Below, one piece after another: positions 27,383 through 35,607 of a stretch of 64,000 bases of DNA (the first letter of the stretch is position 1; each line of letters starts with the position of its first letter). The DNA is from Sphingomonas sp. Ag1 (GTDB taxonomy: Bacteria; Pseudomonadota; Alphaproteobacteria; Sphingomonadales; Sphingomonadaceae). Made by a program: the position numbers and the translations under genes. The notes under the pieces were generated by a model. The model searched no databases. It saw only the letters and a program-made list of their open reading frames with translations, and was not told where the DNA came from. The stretch is from assembly GCF_000980895.1 (NCBI RefSeq), contig NZ_LAZX01000094.1, positions 186,001 to 250,000 of the forward strand. The letters are read 5' to 3'.

Positions 27383-27484
27383 GCCTTTCGTCGCCCGACC
27401 TGCCTCAGATCCCGCTGCCGGCAAGACCAGCAACGGGGCTGGGGGCCGGGTGACGAGCATTCGTCAGAATAATGGAGAGAGACC

Positions 27485-28573
27485 GTGAAAGCCGCTGTCA
27501 TCTTTGAAACCAAGGCGCCGCTCCAGATCGAGGACGTCGTCGTATCCAAGCCCGGCCCGCATGAGGTGCTGATCCGCACTGTGGCGTGCGGCGTCTGCCG
27601 TTCCGACCTTCATTTCGTCGACGGCGCCTATCCGCATCCGCTGCCGGCAATCCCGGGGCACGAAGCCGCCGGCATCGTCGAGGCCGTGGGTGACGAAGTC
27701 CGCACGGTGAAGGTTGGCGACGCCGTCGTCACTTGCCTCAGCGCCTTCTGCGGCCATTGCGAGTTCTGCATCACCGGGCGCATGTTCCTGTGCGTCAGCG
27801 CGGAAACCCGCCGGTCGCCGACGGCGGAGCCGCGGTTGCGGCTGGCGAATGGCGGCAACGTGAACCAGATGCTGAACCTGTCGGCCTATGCCGAGCAGAT
27901 GCTGGTGCACGAGCATGCCTGCGTCGCGATTGACCCGGAAATGCCGCTTGATCGCGCCGCGCTGATCGGCTGCGCGGTGACGACGGGCGCGGGCGCGGTG
28001 TTCAACACCACGGACGTGACGCCGGGCGAGACGGTGTGCGTCGTGGGCTGCGGCGGCATTGGCCTTGCCGCGGTCAACGCCGCCAAGATTGCCGGTGCGG
28101 GCAAGATCATCGCGCTTGATCCGGTGCCGGAGAAGCGCGCTGTGGCCGAGAAGCTGGGCGCGACCCACACGTTCGACCCGTTGGCCGACGGCGTCGTCGG
28201 CGAAGTGGTGGAACTAACCAAGGGCGGCGTTCACCACGCGATCGAGGCGGTCGGCCGGCGAGAATCAGCGCAGACGACCGTCGACGTCCTTCGCCGCGGC
28301 GGCACCGCGACGATCCTGGGCATGATGCCGCTGGATTCGAAGGTCGGCCTCTCCGCGATGGAGCTGCTGTCGGGCAAGAAGCTGCAGGGCGGCATCATGG
28401 GGTCGAACCGCTTCCCGGTGGACATCCCGCGCCTCGTCGATTTCTACATGCGCGGCATGCTCGACCTCGACACGATCATCGCAGAGCGCCTGCCGCTCAA
28501 CCGGATCAACGACGCGTTCGATGAGCTCCGCAAGGGCGATGCGACCCGCAGCGTGATCGTGTTCGATCAATGA
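27485..28573 (+). CDS. Zinc-dependent alcohol dehydrogenase (MDR family)
   Basis: 362 residues, GTG start behind GGAG. Catalytic zinc ligands Cys35 or Cys38 (ACGVCRSDLH) and the His-Glu of GHEAAG (59-60); structural zinc by Cys89, 92, 95 and 103 (FCGHCEFCITGRMFLC). NAD-binding VGCGGIGLAAVNAAKIAGA at about 183-201. It should oxidise an alcohol or hydroxyacyl compound in the same pathway as its neighbours. The class (formaldehyde/aryl-alcohol-like) is compatible with several substrates. Overlaps the next gene by 4 bases (ATGA). Confidence 0.92.
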   Translation: MKAAVIFETKAPLQIEDVVVSKPGPHEVLIRTVACGVCRSDLHFVDGAYPHPLPAIPGHEAAGIVEAVGDEVRTVKVGDAVVTCLSAFCGHCEFCITGRMFLCVSAETRRSPTAEPRLRLANGGNVNQMLNLSAYAEQMLVHEHACVAIDPEMPLDRAALIGCAVTTGAGAVFNTTDVTPGETVCVVGCGGIGLAAVNAAKIAGAGKIIALDPVPEKRAVAEKLGATHTFDPLADGVVGEVVELTKGGVHHAIEAVGRRESAQTTVDVLRRGGTATILGMMPLDSKVGLSAMELLSGKKLQGGIMGSNRFPVDIPRLVDFYMRGMLDLDTIIAERLPLNRINDAFDELRKGDATRSVIVFDQ

Positions 28574-29640
28574 GCACGGCGGTGGCGGAAGATACCGGTC
28601 TCCAGGCGGAGATCAGCGAGCGCGATCGGCTCGACACCGATCGCCTCACCACTTGGATGGAAGCGCATGTTCCGGACTTCGCGGGTCCGCTGACCTATGC
28701 GAAGTTCGCCGGCGGGCAATCGAACCCGACGTACAAGCTGATGACGCCGGGGCGCAATTACGTGCTTCGCCGCAAGCCAATGGGCGAGCTGTTGCCGTCT
28801 GCGCACCAGGTGGATCGCGAATATCGCGTGATGGCTGCGCTTCACCCGACGGGCTTTCCGGTGCCGCGGCAATATGGCCTGTGCGAGGACGACAACGTCA
28901 TCGGTTCCGCCTTCTACGTCATGGAGATGGTGGACGGCCGGACGATCTGGGACGGCTCCTTCCCGGGCATGAATGCCGATACGCGGCGTGCGCATTACAA
29001 CGCGATGATCGATACGCTGGCGGCGCTCCACAACGTCGACCTGAAGGCGACGGGGCTCGAGGATTTCGGGCGAGCGGGCAATTACTTCGAGCGCCAGGTG
29101 AGCCGCTGGACGAAGCAGTACCGCGGCGCCGAGACCGAGCATATGCCGGCGATGGAGCGGCTGATCGAGTGGCTGCCACGCACCATCCCGGAGCAGACGC
29201 GCACCACGATCGTCCATGGGGATTATCGCTGCGACAACATGAAGTTCGCGCCGGGTCTCGAACCGCGCGTCGCGGCGGTGCTCGACTGGGAGCTCTGCAC
29301 GACGGGCGATCCGCTTGCTGACCTCAGCTATTTCCTGATCAGCTGGGTGACCGAGCCGGAGGGCCGTTCGGGCGTGATGGGGCTGACCGGGCCGGAGACC
29401 GGGATTCCGACGGTCGAGGAAGTCGTCGCGCGCTATTGCGAAAAGACCGGGCGCGATGGCGTTCCCGATCTCAACTGGCTGCTGGCGTTCAACCTGTTCC
29501 GCCTCGCCTCGATCGTCCAGGGCATCCGCAAGCGCTTCCTGATCGGCACGGCGTCCAGCGCCAATGCCGAGGCGACCAGCGCGCGTGTGCCGATGCTGGC
29601 CGATGCGGCCTGGTCCTTCGCCGTCAAGGCGGGCGCGTAA
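28570..29640 (+). CDS. Aminoglycoside phosphotransferase-like kinase (ACAD11 N-domain / LvaA-like)
   Basis: 356 residues. APH-fold kinase: FAGGQSNPTYKL (about 47-58) is the glycine-rich loop, the catalytic loop is HGDYRCDN (216-223, with Asp218 and Asn223), and the metal-binding Asp239 lies in VLDWELCTTGDPLADL. Mammalian ACAD10/11 carry such a domain fused to an acyl-CoA dehydrogenase, and bacterial LvaA phosphorylates 4-hydroxyvaleryl-CoA. Its place directly behind an ADH and an ACAD of that branch supports a 4-hydroxyacyl-CoA kinase role. Antibiotic resistance is unlikely given this context. Confidence 0.85.
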   Translation: MSTAVAEDTGLQAEISERDRLDTDRLTTWMEAHVPDFAGPLTYAKFAGGQSNPTYKLMTPGRNYVLRRKPMGELLPSAHQVDREYRVMAALHPTGFPVPRQYGLCEDDNVIGSAFYVMEMVDGRTIWDGSFPGMNADTRRAHYNAMIDTLAALHNVDLKATGLEDFGRAGNYFERQVSRWTKQYRGAETEHMPAMERLIEWLPRTIPEQTRTTIVHGDYRCDNMKFAPGLEPRVAAVLDWELCTTGDPLADLSYFLISWVTEPEGRSGVMGLTGPETGIPTVEEVVARYCEKTGRDGVPDLNWLLAFNLFRLASIVQGIRKRFLIGTASSANAEATSARVPMLADAAWSFAVKAGA

Positions 29641-29670
29641 CCCGCGCCTTCTACAAGAAGAGAAGTAGCT

Positions 29671-30435
29671 ATGAGTTTGTTCGATCTGACCGGCAAGGTC
29701 GTCGTGATTACCGGGTCGTCGCGCGGCATCGGCAAGGCCAGCGCGATCGCCTGCGCTGAGCAGGGCGCGAAGGTCGTGATCTCCAGCCGCAAGCAGGATG
29801 CGTCGCAAGCCGTCGCGGACGAGATCAACGCCCGCTTCGGTGAAGGCACAGCGATCGCAGTGGCCGCCAACATCTCGGAAAAGGCGGCGCTGCAGACCCT
29901 CGTCGATGAGAGTCGCCGCGCATTTGGCCGCATCGATTGCCTGGTCTGCAACGCAGCCTCCAACCCATATTACGGGCCGCAGGAAGGGATTGCGGACGAG
30001 CAGTTCCGCAAGATCCTCGACAACAACATCCTCTCCAACCACTGGCTGATCACGATGGTGGCGCCTGAGATGAAGGAGCGGGGAGAAGGTTCGATCGTGA
30101 TCGTTTCGTCGATCGGGGGCCTGCGCGGGTCGACCGTCATTGGCGCATACTGCATCTCCAAGGCAGCGGACATGCAGCTCGCCCGCAACCTTGCCCATGA
30201 ATATGGCAAGCACGGTATCCGGGTGAATTGCATCGCGCCGGGATTGATCAAGACCGACTTCGCCAAGGCGCTGTGGGAAGACGAAGCCGCCGTCGCCGAA
30301 CGGAACCGGACCACGCCGCTGCGCCGCATCGGGGAGCCCGAGGAGATTGCTGGTGCGGTTGTGTACCTCGCGTCCAAGGCGAGCGGCTTCATGACCGGGC
30401 AGACGATGGTCATCGACGGCGGCGTGACGATCTGA
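29671..30435 (+). CDS. Short-chain dehydrogenase/reductase
   Basis: 254 residues. TGSSRGIGKAS (about 14-24), NAAS (about 95), then the catalytic YCISK (about 157-161), with Tyr and Lys present. IAPGLIKTDF and the C-terminal GQTMVIDGGVTI are standard for classical SDRs. NAD or NADP preference not obvious. In this operon it would reduce or oxidise a hydroxyl/keto group at the acyl chain, perhaps 3-hydroxyacyl-CoA. Spaced 30 bases after the kinase. Confidence 0.9.
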   Translation: MSLFDLTGKVVVITGSSRGIGKASAIACAEQGAKVVISSRKQDASQAVADEINARFGEGTAIAVAANISEKAALQTLVDESRRAFGRIDCLVCNAASNPYYGPQEGIADEQFRKILDNNILSNHWLITMVAPEMKERGEGSIVIVSSIGGLRGSTVIGAYCISKAADMQLARNLAHEYGKHGIRVNCIAPGLIKTDFAKALWEDEAAVAERNRTTPLRRIGEPEEIAGAVVYLASKASGFMTGQTMVIDGGVTI

Positions 30436-30479
30436 GGATCACGCGAGCAGCGTAGCGCAGGGTTTGAGCGGAGGTTGAA

Positions 30480-31274
30480 GTGAGGTTCACGGGCAAGTCG
30501 ATCATTGTCACGGGTGCAGGTTCGGGCATCGGCCGCGCGGCGGCGACGCTGTTTGCGGCAGAGGGCGGCCAGGTCGTCGTTGCGGACAAGGTGGGGGCTG
30601 AGGCGACGGCTGCCGCGATCCGGGAGGCCGGTCATACGGCCCAGGCGATCGAGATGGATGCCGGTAACGAAGAGGATGTGCTGCGCACCATCGCGCTCGC
30701 CTGCGACAGCTTCGGCGGGCTCGATATCATGTTCGCCAATGCCGGCATCTCAGGCGGGATGGCGAACATCTTCAATACCGACGTCAGCCTGTTTAGCGAG
30801 GTGCTGCGCGTCAACCTGATCGGACCGTTCCTGGCGATCAAGCATGGCGCCCCCCGCATTGCCGAGCGGGGAGGCGGTGCGATTATCCTGACGGCGAGCG
30901 TGGCCGGTATTCGCTCGGGCGCGGGGTCGCCGGCATATTCCGCGTCCAAGGCCGGCGTCATCAACCTCGCGCAGGTTTCGGCACAGCAGCTGTCGGGATC
31001 CAACGTTCGCGTCAACGCGATCTGCCCCGGCCTGACCGAGACCGGCATGACGCAATCGGTGTTCGATTATGCGCGTGAGGCAGGCAAGATCGATCGCGTG
31101 GGCCGCCTCAATCCGCTGCGACGCGGCGCGCAGCCGGAGGAACTGGCCAAGGTGGCGCTGTTCCTTGCCTCGGATGATGCAAGCTATGTCAACGGACAGG
31201 CGGTGGCGGTGGATGGTGGGCTGTCGTCCAGCCATCCGGTTACCAAGCAGGAATATGGGCGCACCAGCGCCTGA
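30480..31274 (+). CDS. Short-chain dehydrogenase/reductase
   Basis: 264 residues from GTG 30480, six bases after [16 protein letters not shown] (about 11-21), NAGISGG (about 89), YSASK (about 155-159). The ending [11 protein letters not shown] is typical of oxidative SDRs near fatty or steroid acid degradation genes. Last gene of the five-gene operon starting at 26066; followed by a palindrome that probably ends the unit. Confidence 0.9.
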   Translation: MRFTGKSIIVTGAGSGIGRAAATLFAAEGGQVVVADKVGAEATAAAIREAGHTAQAIEMDAGNEEDVLRTIALACDSFGGLDIMFANAGISGGMANIFNTDVSLFSEVLRVNLIGPFLAIKHGAPRIAERGGGAIILTASVAGIRSGAGSPAYSASKAGVINLAQVSAQQLSGSNVRVNAICPGLTETGMTQSVFDYAREAGKIDRVGRLNPLRRGAQPEELAKVALFLASDDASYVNGQAVAVDGGLSSSHPVTKQEYGRTSA

Positions 31275-31312
31275 ATGGTCACTACCCAGCGTCTCAGGAG
31301 GCGGTTGACCTA

Positions 31313-31326
31313 CGTCTCCGGAGACG
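31313..31326. terminator. Palindrome in the convergent spacer after the SDR operon
   Basis: CGTCTCCGGAGACG is a perfect 14-base palindrome; AGCGTCTC at 31288-31295 can alternatively pair with GAGACGCT at 31321-31328, giving a longer-looped hairpin. It sits between the convergent SDR and DUF885 genes, but no T-run follows. Confidence 0.4.
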
Positions 31327-31352
31327 CTGCGGACCGGCAAACTGCTGATCGA

Positions 31353-33197
31353 TCAGGCCGGTATGGTCTCACACCAGCGGTCGACCACTTTGCCGAGTAC
31401 GCCGAGCGGCATCCCGCCGGCCTGAATCACCGCATCGTTGAAGCCACGTACGTCGAAGCGCGAGCCGAGCTTCTGCCTCGCGGCGTCGCGCAGGCGGTTG
31501 ATTTCATTGTGGCCGGTCTTGTAGCCCAGCGCCTGACCCGGCCACACGCAATAACGGTTGATCTCTGACCGCGCCCGGCTCTCGGTATAGCCGGTCGCCG
31601 CCATCAGCCAGCGTACCGCCTGATCGACTGACCAGCGTTTGTGATGCAGGCCGGTGTCGACCACCAGGCGCGCGGCACGGAAGTTCATCGACTGCAGATA
31701 GCCGATCCGACCGAGGGGATCGTCGTCATAATAGCCAAGCTCCGCCCCGATCTGCTCCGCATACAGGCCCCAGCCTTCGGAATAGGCGTTGAAGGCGAGC
31801 AGCGTTCGGATCAGCGGCAGGTCGAAGGTATATTCGCCCTGCCAGATGTGCCCCGGGATGCCTTCGTGGAAGGTGAGCGTGGCAAGTTCGAAGCGCGGCC
31901 AATTCGCGGTATCGCGCAGGTTGATGTAGTAGATGCCGGGCGTCGAGCCATCCAGCGCGCCGGGGCCGGCGTAGCCGTTGGGCGCGCCATTCTCGATCGC
32001 CGGTGGCACCCGCTTGATGATCAGATTGCCGCGGACGAGCTTGCCGAAGGCCTGCGGCAGACGCGGGCGGAGGCGGTCGACGACAGTGTTGAGATAGGCG
32101 AGAAGCTCGGCACGGCCCGCGTCGTTGTTCGCGAACCGGAGGTCCGGGCGGTTGCCGAGCGCGGCGAGCCGCTCCCCGGGGGTGCCCTGGGTTAGCCCCT
32201 GTGCGCGGAGCAACGGGTCCAGCTCGGCAGCGTAGGCGCGGCACTGCTCTAGGCCGGATTCATGGATCTCGTCCGGCGTGCGCTTCGTCGTAGTGGCGGC
32301 CTCGGCGAGCCATGCGTAGCGATCCTCCGCGTCGGGCATCCGCCACATGCCGCCATCCTCCGGTGCGCGCGCACGCAGGGAAGCCAGCGTGTCGGCCTGC
32401 TGTACGAGGGCGGGCGCGATCCGGCGGTCGACGATGGCGGTGGCGCGGGTGGTCCAGTCGCCGGTCAGGCCCGCCTTGGCGACCTTGTCGGCGAAGGTGC
32501 GGATCATCCCCTGTTCGGCCGCAGGCTGCGCGGCGCCGGCGCGCAATTGCGCGGCCGTAATGTCGTTGAAGGGGGCCGGCAGCAGAACGTTCTGGCCCGC
32601 ATCGGCCTGTATCCGGCGCGTTTCGGCCTCGAGCTGACCGGCATAGGCCTCCAGCCGCGCAAGGTATGCCTCGGCATCCGTGCGACTTGCGACCTGATGC
32701 TTGTTCTCGAGCAAATCCGGCGTGTCGACGAACGCGCCATTGCCCTGAGTCACCACATAGGGAGTCGAACGATAGTTGTTGTTCGACAGAAAGGCCATGT
32801 CGCCGACTGGCATCCGCTGCCAGCCGTCGAGCGCGATCTCATGCGCCGCGATCACGGTTTCGACATGGGTTGCGACGGCCGGCGTCAGGGCGCTGCGATC
32901 GATCCGCTGCAGGCGGGCGAGCCGCTGTGCGGCGTCGCTGCGGCGCGCGGCTTCCGCATCGGCGCTGCGATCAGTGAGCCTGGCCTTCAGCGCCAGCCGC
33001 TTGCCCTGGTCGAGCCCGAGATACGCCGCGCCGTCGGGATAGGCGGTGAGAAGTGCGTCGGCCTGCTGATCGAGCAGCGCGAGGGCGGCCGCGTCAGCGC
33101 CCGCCTCCGGGGCCTGCGCGAGCGCCGGGGGGACGAGGGCGGTGCTCGCGGCAAGCGCGGCGGTGCCGGTGAGAAAATCGCGGCGATCGATGGTCAT
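31353..33197 (-). CDS. Exported DUF885-family protein, putative metallopeptidase
   Basis: 614 residues. The start MTIDRRDFLTGTAALAAS is a twin-arginine signal (RRDFL), so the protein is exported folded. HEGIPGHIWQG (about residues 465-475) is the HExxxH-like motif of DUF885, a zinc-metallopeptidase-like family; NAYSEGWGLYAEQIG follows with a further Glu. Family substrates are poorly known. No obvious operon partner: a hairpin separates it from TesB upstream. Confidence 0.85.
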   Translation of the reverse strand: MTIDRRDFLTGTAALAASTALVPPALAQAPEAGADAAALALLDQQADALLTAYPDGAAYLGLDQGKRLALKARLTDRSADAEAARRSDAAQRLARLQRIDRSALTPAVATHVETVIAAHEIALDGWQRMPVGDMAFLSNNNYRSTPYVVTQGNGAFVDTPDLLENKHQVASRTDAEAYLARLEAYAGQLEAETRRIQADAGQNVLLPAPFNDITAAQLRAGAAQPAAEQGMIRTFADKVAKAGLTGDWTTRATAIVDRRIAPALVQQADTLASLRARAPEDGGMWRMPDAEDRYAWLAEAATTTKRTPDEIHESGLEQCRAYAAELDPLLRAQGLTQGTPGERLAALGNRPDLRFANNDAGRAELLAYLNTVVDRLRPRLPQAFGKLVRGNLIIKRVPPAIENGAPNGYAGPGALDGSTPGIYYINLRDTANWPRFELATLTFHEGIPGHIWQGEYTFDLPLIRTLLAFNAYSEGWGLYAEQIGAELGYYDDDPLGRIGYLQSMNFRAARLVVDTGLHHKRWSVDQAVRWLMAATGYTESRARSEINRYCVWPGQALGYKTGHNEINRLRDAARQKLGSRFDVRGFNDAVIQAGGMPLGVLGKVVDRWCETIPA

Positions 33198-33264
33198 GGA
33201 TGGATCCTGGAGGACAGGAGGGTGTGCCCCTCAACCAGCATGCGGGCGGGAGCAGAAGCAGGAA

Positions 33265-33279
33265 GCGGCCATCGGCCGC
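33265..33279. repeat. Short GC-rich hairpin at the end of the TesB gene
   Basis: GCGGCC (33265-33270) and GGCCGC (33274-33279) with a three-base loop, touching the TesB stop codon. One of several hairpins in spacers of the catabolic block. Confidence 0.45.
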
Positions 33280-34208
33280 TATTCGGCGCGGGGCGTGCGC
33301 TGGCGGATCAGCCCTTCCTGCGCCACCGTTGCGACGAGGCGGCCATCCTGGGTGAAGACCTGCCCGCGGTTCATGCCGCGCGCGTGGCCAGCCCAGGGGC
33401 TGTCGGTGGCGTAGAGCAGCCATTCGTCGGCGCGAAAATCCTCGTGCAGCCAGATCGAGTGATCGAGACTGGCGCTCTGGAACCCGGGGGTCGTCCAGTT
33501 GACGCCGTGCGGCAGCATGCAGGTGCCGAGCAGCGCCATATCCGACGCATAGGACAGCACCGCTCGGTGCATCGCGGGATCATCCCCGATTGGCGCGATG
33601 ACCCGGAACCAACTGTGCTGGATCGGTTCGCTGGGGGTGGGATTGAACCATTTGCGCGGAAACACCGGCCGCATCTCGATCGGGCGCGGGCGGGTGACCA
33701 TGCGCCGCTGCTTTTCGGGGAGGTGCACGGCGTCGCGGGCGCGAAGCTCCGCCTCGGTCGGCAACGATTCCGGCGGCGGCACGTCGGGCATCGCATCCTG
33801 ATGATGGAAGCCTTCCTCCGGCACCTGAAGCGAGCAGGCAAGGTTGAGGATCGGGGCGCCACGCTGCATCGCGATGACGCGACGGGTGGCGAAGCTGCGA
33901 CCTTCGAAGTCGCGCACGACGCGGTAGACGATAGGGAAATTTTCGTCGCCCGGCCGCATGAAATAGGCGTGGAGCGAATGGGCGATCTTGGGCGCATCGG
34001 TCGAGCGCTGCGCGGCCTGGAGCGCCTGCGCTATTACCTGACCACCGAAGACGCGGCCCACGCCGCCCTTGGACCGGCGGCCACGGTAGAGATCGGTATC
34101 GATCTCCTCGACGTCGAGCAGGTCGACGAGATCGGCGGCGAGCGATTCAGGCGTAGGAGTGGGCCGGGTATCGGTAGGGGGAGGCGTGCTGTCGGAGGTG
34201 TCGCTCAT
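33279..34208 (-). CDS. tesB: Acyl-CoA thioesterase II
   Basis: 309 residues, two hot-dog domains. It hydrolyses acyl-CoA to free acid and CoA. GRVFGGQVIAQALQAAQR (about 51-68) is the first-domain signature; HSLHAYFMRPGD (about 79-90), then ASLDHSIWLHEDFRADEW (about 252-269) with the catalytic Asp, and the ending QEGLIRQR are TesB-typical. The N-terminal 25 residues (Pro/Thr-rich) are an unusual extension. May release CoA from dead-end intermediates of the surrounding pathways. Confidence 0.93.
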   Translation of the reverse strand: MSDTSDSTPPPTDTRPTPTPESLAADLVDLLDVEEIDTDLYRGRRSKGGVGRVFGGQVIAQALQAAQRSTDAPKIAHSLHAYFMRPGDENFPIVYRVVRDFEGRSFATRRVIAMQRGAPILNLACSLQVPEEGFHHQDAMPDVPPPESLPTEAELRARDAVHLPEKQRRMVTRPRPIEMRPVFPRKWFNPTPSEPIQHSWFRVIAPIGDDPAMHRAVLSYASDMALLGTCMLPHGVNWTTPGFQSASLDHSIWLHEDFRADEWLLYATDSPWAGHARGMNRGQVFTQDGRLVATVAQEGLIRQRTPRAE

Positions 34209-34307
34209 CTATTCCAATCCCTGGGCCTGAAACGACAGGGCCAAGGACGGTCGCGCCACGTGGAAGTGCCACCATGCGTCGCCGATTGCCTTGCCCCCCG
34301 GATGTCG

Positions 34308-34337
34308 TTCCCCTCCCTCCTGCTGGAAGGAGGGGAA
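34308..34337. repeat. Near-perfect CCCCTCC/GGAGGGG hairpin
   Basis: A 13-base arm at 34308-34320 pairs with 34325-34337 with one mismatch and a TGCT loop. It begins 5 bases past the stop of the acyl-CoA dehydrogenase ending at 34343. CCCCTCC/GGAGGGG stem-loops recur between genes of sphingomonads in my experience. Confidence 0.55.
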
Positions 34338-34342
34338 AAGCG

Positions 34343-35470
34343 TCAATAGCCGGCCGCGCGCGCGAGGCGATCGGCGTGGAAGTTCGCGTCGCCGAACAGT
34401 TCGGCCAGGACGCGCTGGCGCTTCATGTAGAAGCCGATGTCATATTCATCGGTCATGCCGATGCCGCCGTGCATCTGAATGCCCTCCTGCACGCTGAGCA
34501 TCGTGGCGAGGCCGGTCATCGCCTTGGCGACCGAGACGGCAGCGTCCGCCTTCTCATCACCGGCGTCGAGCAGCTGCTGTGCCTTCAGCACGGCGGCGCG
34601 GGCCACTTCCATCTCGCTGTAGAGATGCGATGCGCGGTGCTGCAGCGCCTGGAAGCTGCCGATCAGCACGCCGAACTGCTTGCGCTCCTTGAGGTAGTTC
34701 ACCGTCATGTCCATCGCGCCAGCGCCGACACCGAGCATTTCGGCAGCGGCAGCCGCACGGCCCGCGCGCAGCAGGCGATCGAGCGGCGTGCGGCCGGCGT
34801 CAACCTCGCCGATCACGGCGTCGGCATCGACCTCGACACCGTCGAACTCGATCCGCGCGGCGAGGCTGGCGTCGGTCAGACGCTCGGCCTTGGCGGTCAT
34901 GCCGGCGGCATCCTTGGGCACGGCGAACAGCGTGACGCCGTCCTGATCATCGGCCGAGCCGGCGGTGCGCGCGGCGACGATCACCACGTCAGCAACATGG
35001 CCGTGGTGGACGAACTGCTTGGCGCCGGTGAGCTTGAAGCCGTTGCCGGCGCGCTCCGCCTTCATGGCAACCGAGGAGCGGTGCTTGGCGCCTTCGTCGA
35101 TCGCGAGTGCGGCAACGGTCTCACCGGCGAGGATGCCGGGGAACCAGCGATCGGCGTGCGGCGTGCCCTTCATCGCCTCGACCGCGGCGACGGCGGTCTG
35201 CAGGAAGGGCGAGGGCGACAGGTTGCGACCGATTTCTTCGAGCACGACGCCCGCCTCGACATGGCCGAGGCCAAGGCCGCCCTGTGCCTCGTCGATGAGG
35301 ATGCCGGTGAAGCCCATGTCGGCGAACTGCTTCCACAAGTCGCGCGAGAAGCCGGTCTGGTCATTGTCGTCGCGCAGCTTGCGCATGTGGCTGACGGGGG
35401 CGGAATCGGCCACGAAATCGCGCGCGGTGTCGCGCAGCATGGTCTGATCTTCGTTCAGGAAAAGAGGCAT
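34343..35470 (-). CDS. Acyl-CoA dehydrogenase, subunit lacking the catalytic Glu
   Basis: 375 residues with an ACAD fold: FAVPKDAAGM, a middle beta domain and a four-helix C-terminal part ending HGGIGMTDEYDIGFYMKRQR. Where YEGT carries the catalytic Glu in classical enzymes, this chain reads LAELFGDANFHADRLA, with no Glu in register. That is typical of the non-catalytic partner in alpha2-beta2 acyl-CoA dehydrogenases used for bulky substrates such as steroid side chains. The probable partner is the next gene upstream at 35608. Confidence 0.85.
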   Translation of the reverse strand: MPLFLNEDQTMLRDTARDFVADSAPVSHMRKLRDDNDQTGFSRDLWKQFADMGFTGILIDEAQGGLGLGHVEAGVVLEEIGRNLSPSPFLQTAVAAVEAMKGTPHADRWFPGILAGETVAALAIDEGAKHRSSVAMKAERAGNGFKLTGAKQFVHHGHVADVVIVAARTAGSADDQDGVTLFAVPKDAAGMTAKAERLTDASLAARIEFDGVEVDADAVIGEVDAGRTPLDRLLRAGRAAAAAEMLGVGAGAMDMTVNYLKERKQFGVLIGSFQALQHRASHLYSEMEVARAAVLKAQQLLDAGDEKADAAVSVAKAMTGLATMLSVQEGIQMHGGIGMTDEYDIGFYMKRQRVLAELFGDANFHADRLARAAGY

Positions 35471-35489
35471 CGTTCGTCCCTATTACGCC

Positions 35490-35601
35490 CCGGCGCGCAT
35501 GAGCGCCGGAGGAGGTGGGAAGCGGCGGCAGGCCCGTGGCCGCGCCACCCGCTTCCCGTAGATGGTCTGGCGAGCGCGCCCTTCCCGCGAGGGGAAGGGC
35601 G
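35490..35601. repeat. Three stem-loops between the two acyl-CoA dehydrogenase genes
   Basis: (1) CCGGCGC 35490-35496 with GCGCCGG 35503-35509. (2) GGGAAGCGG 35517-35525 with CCGCTTCCC 35549-35557. (3) CGCCCTTCCC 35577-35586 with GGGAAGGGCG 35592-35601. All arms are perfect. They fill most of the 137-base spacer and may set differential expression of the two genes or stabilise mRNA. Confidence 0.6.
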
Positions 35602-35607
35602 ACCCGA

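Noticed and set aside
28570..29640. Aminoglycoside resistance gene
   Set aside because: APH fold only; context with an acyl-CoA dehydrogenase and dehydrogenases, and the ACAD11-like sequence, point to metabolism.
32262..34349. 695-codon plus-strand frame
   Set aside because: Antisense to DUF885 and TesB, whose motifs are intact. Long antisense frames are expected at this GC content.
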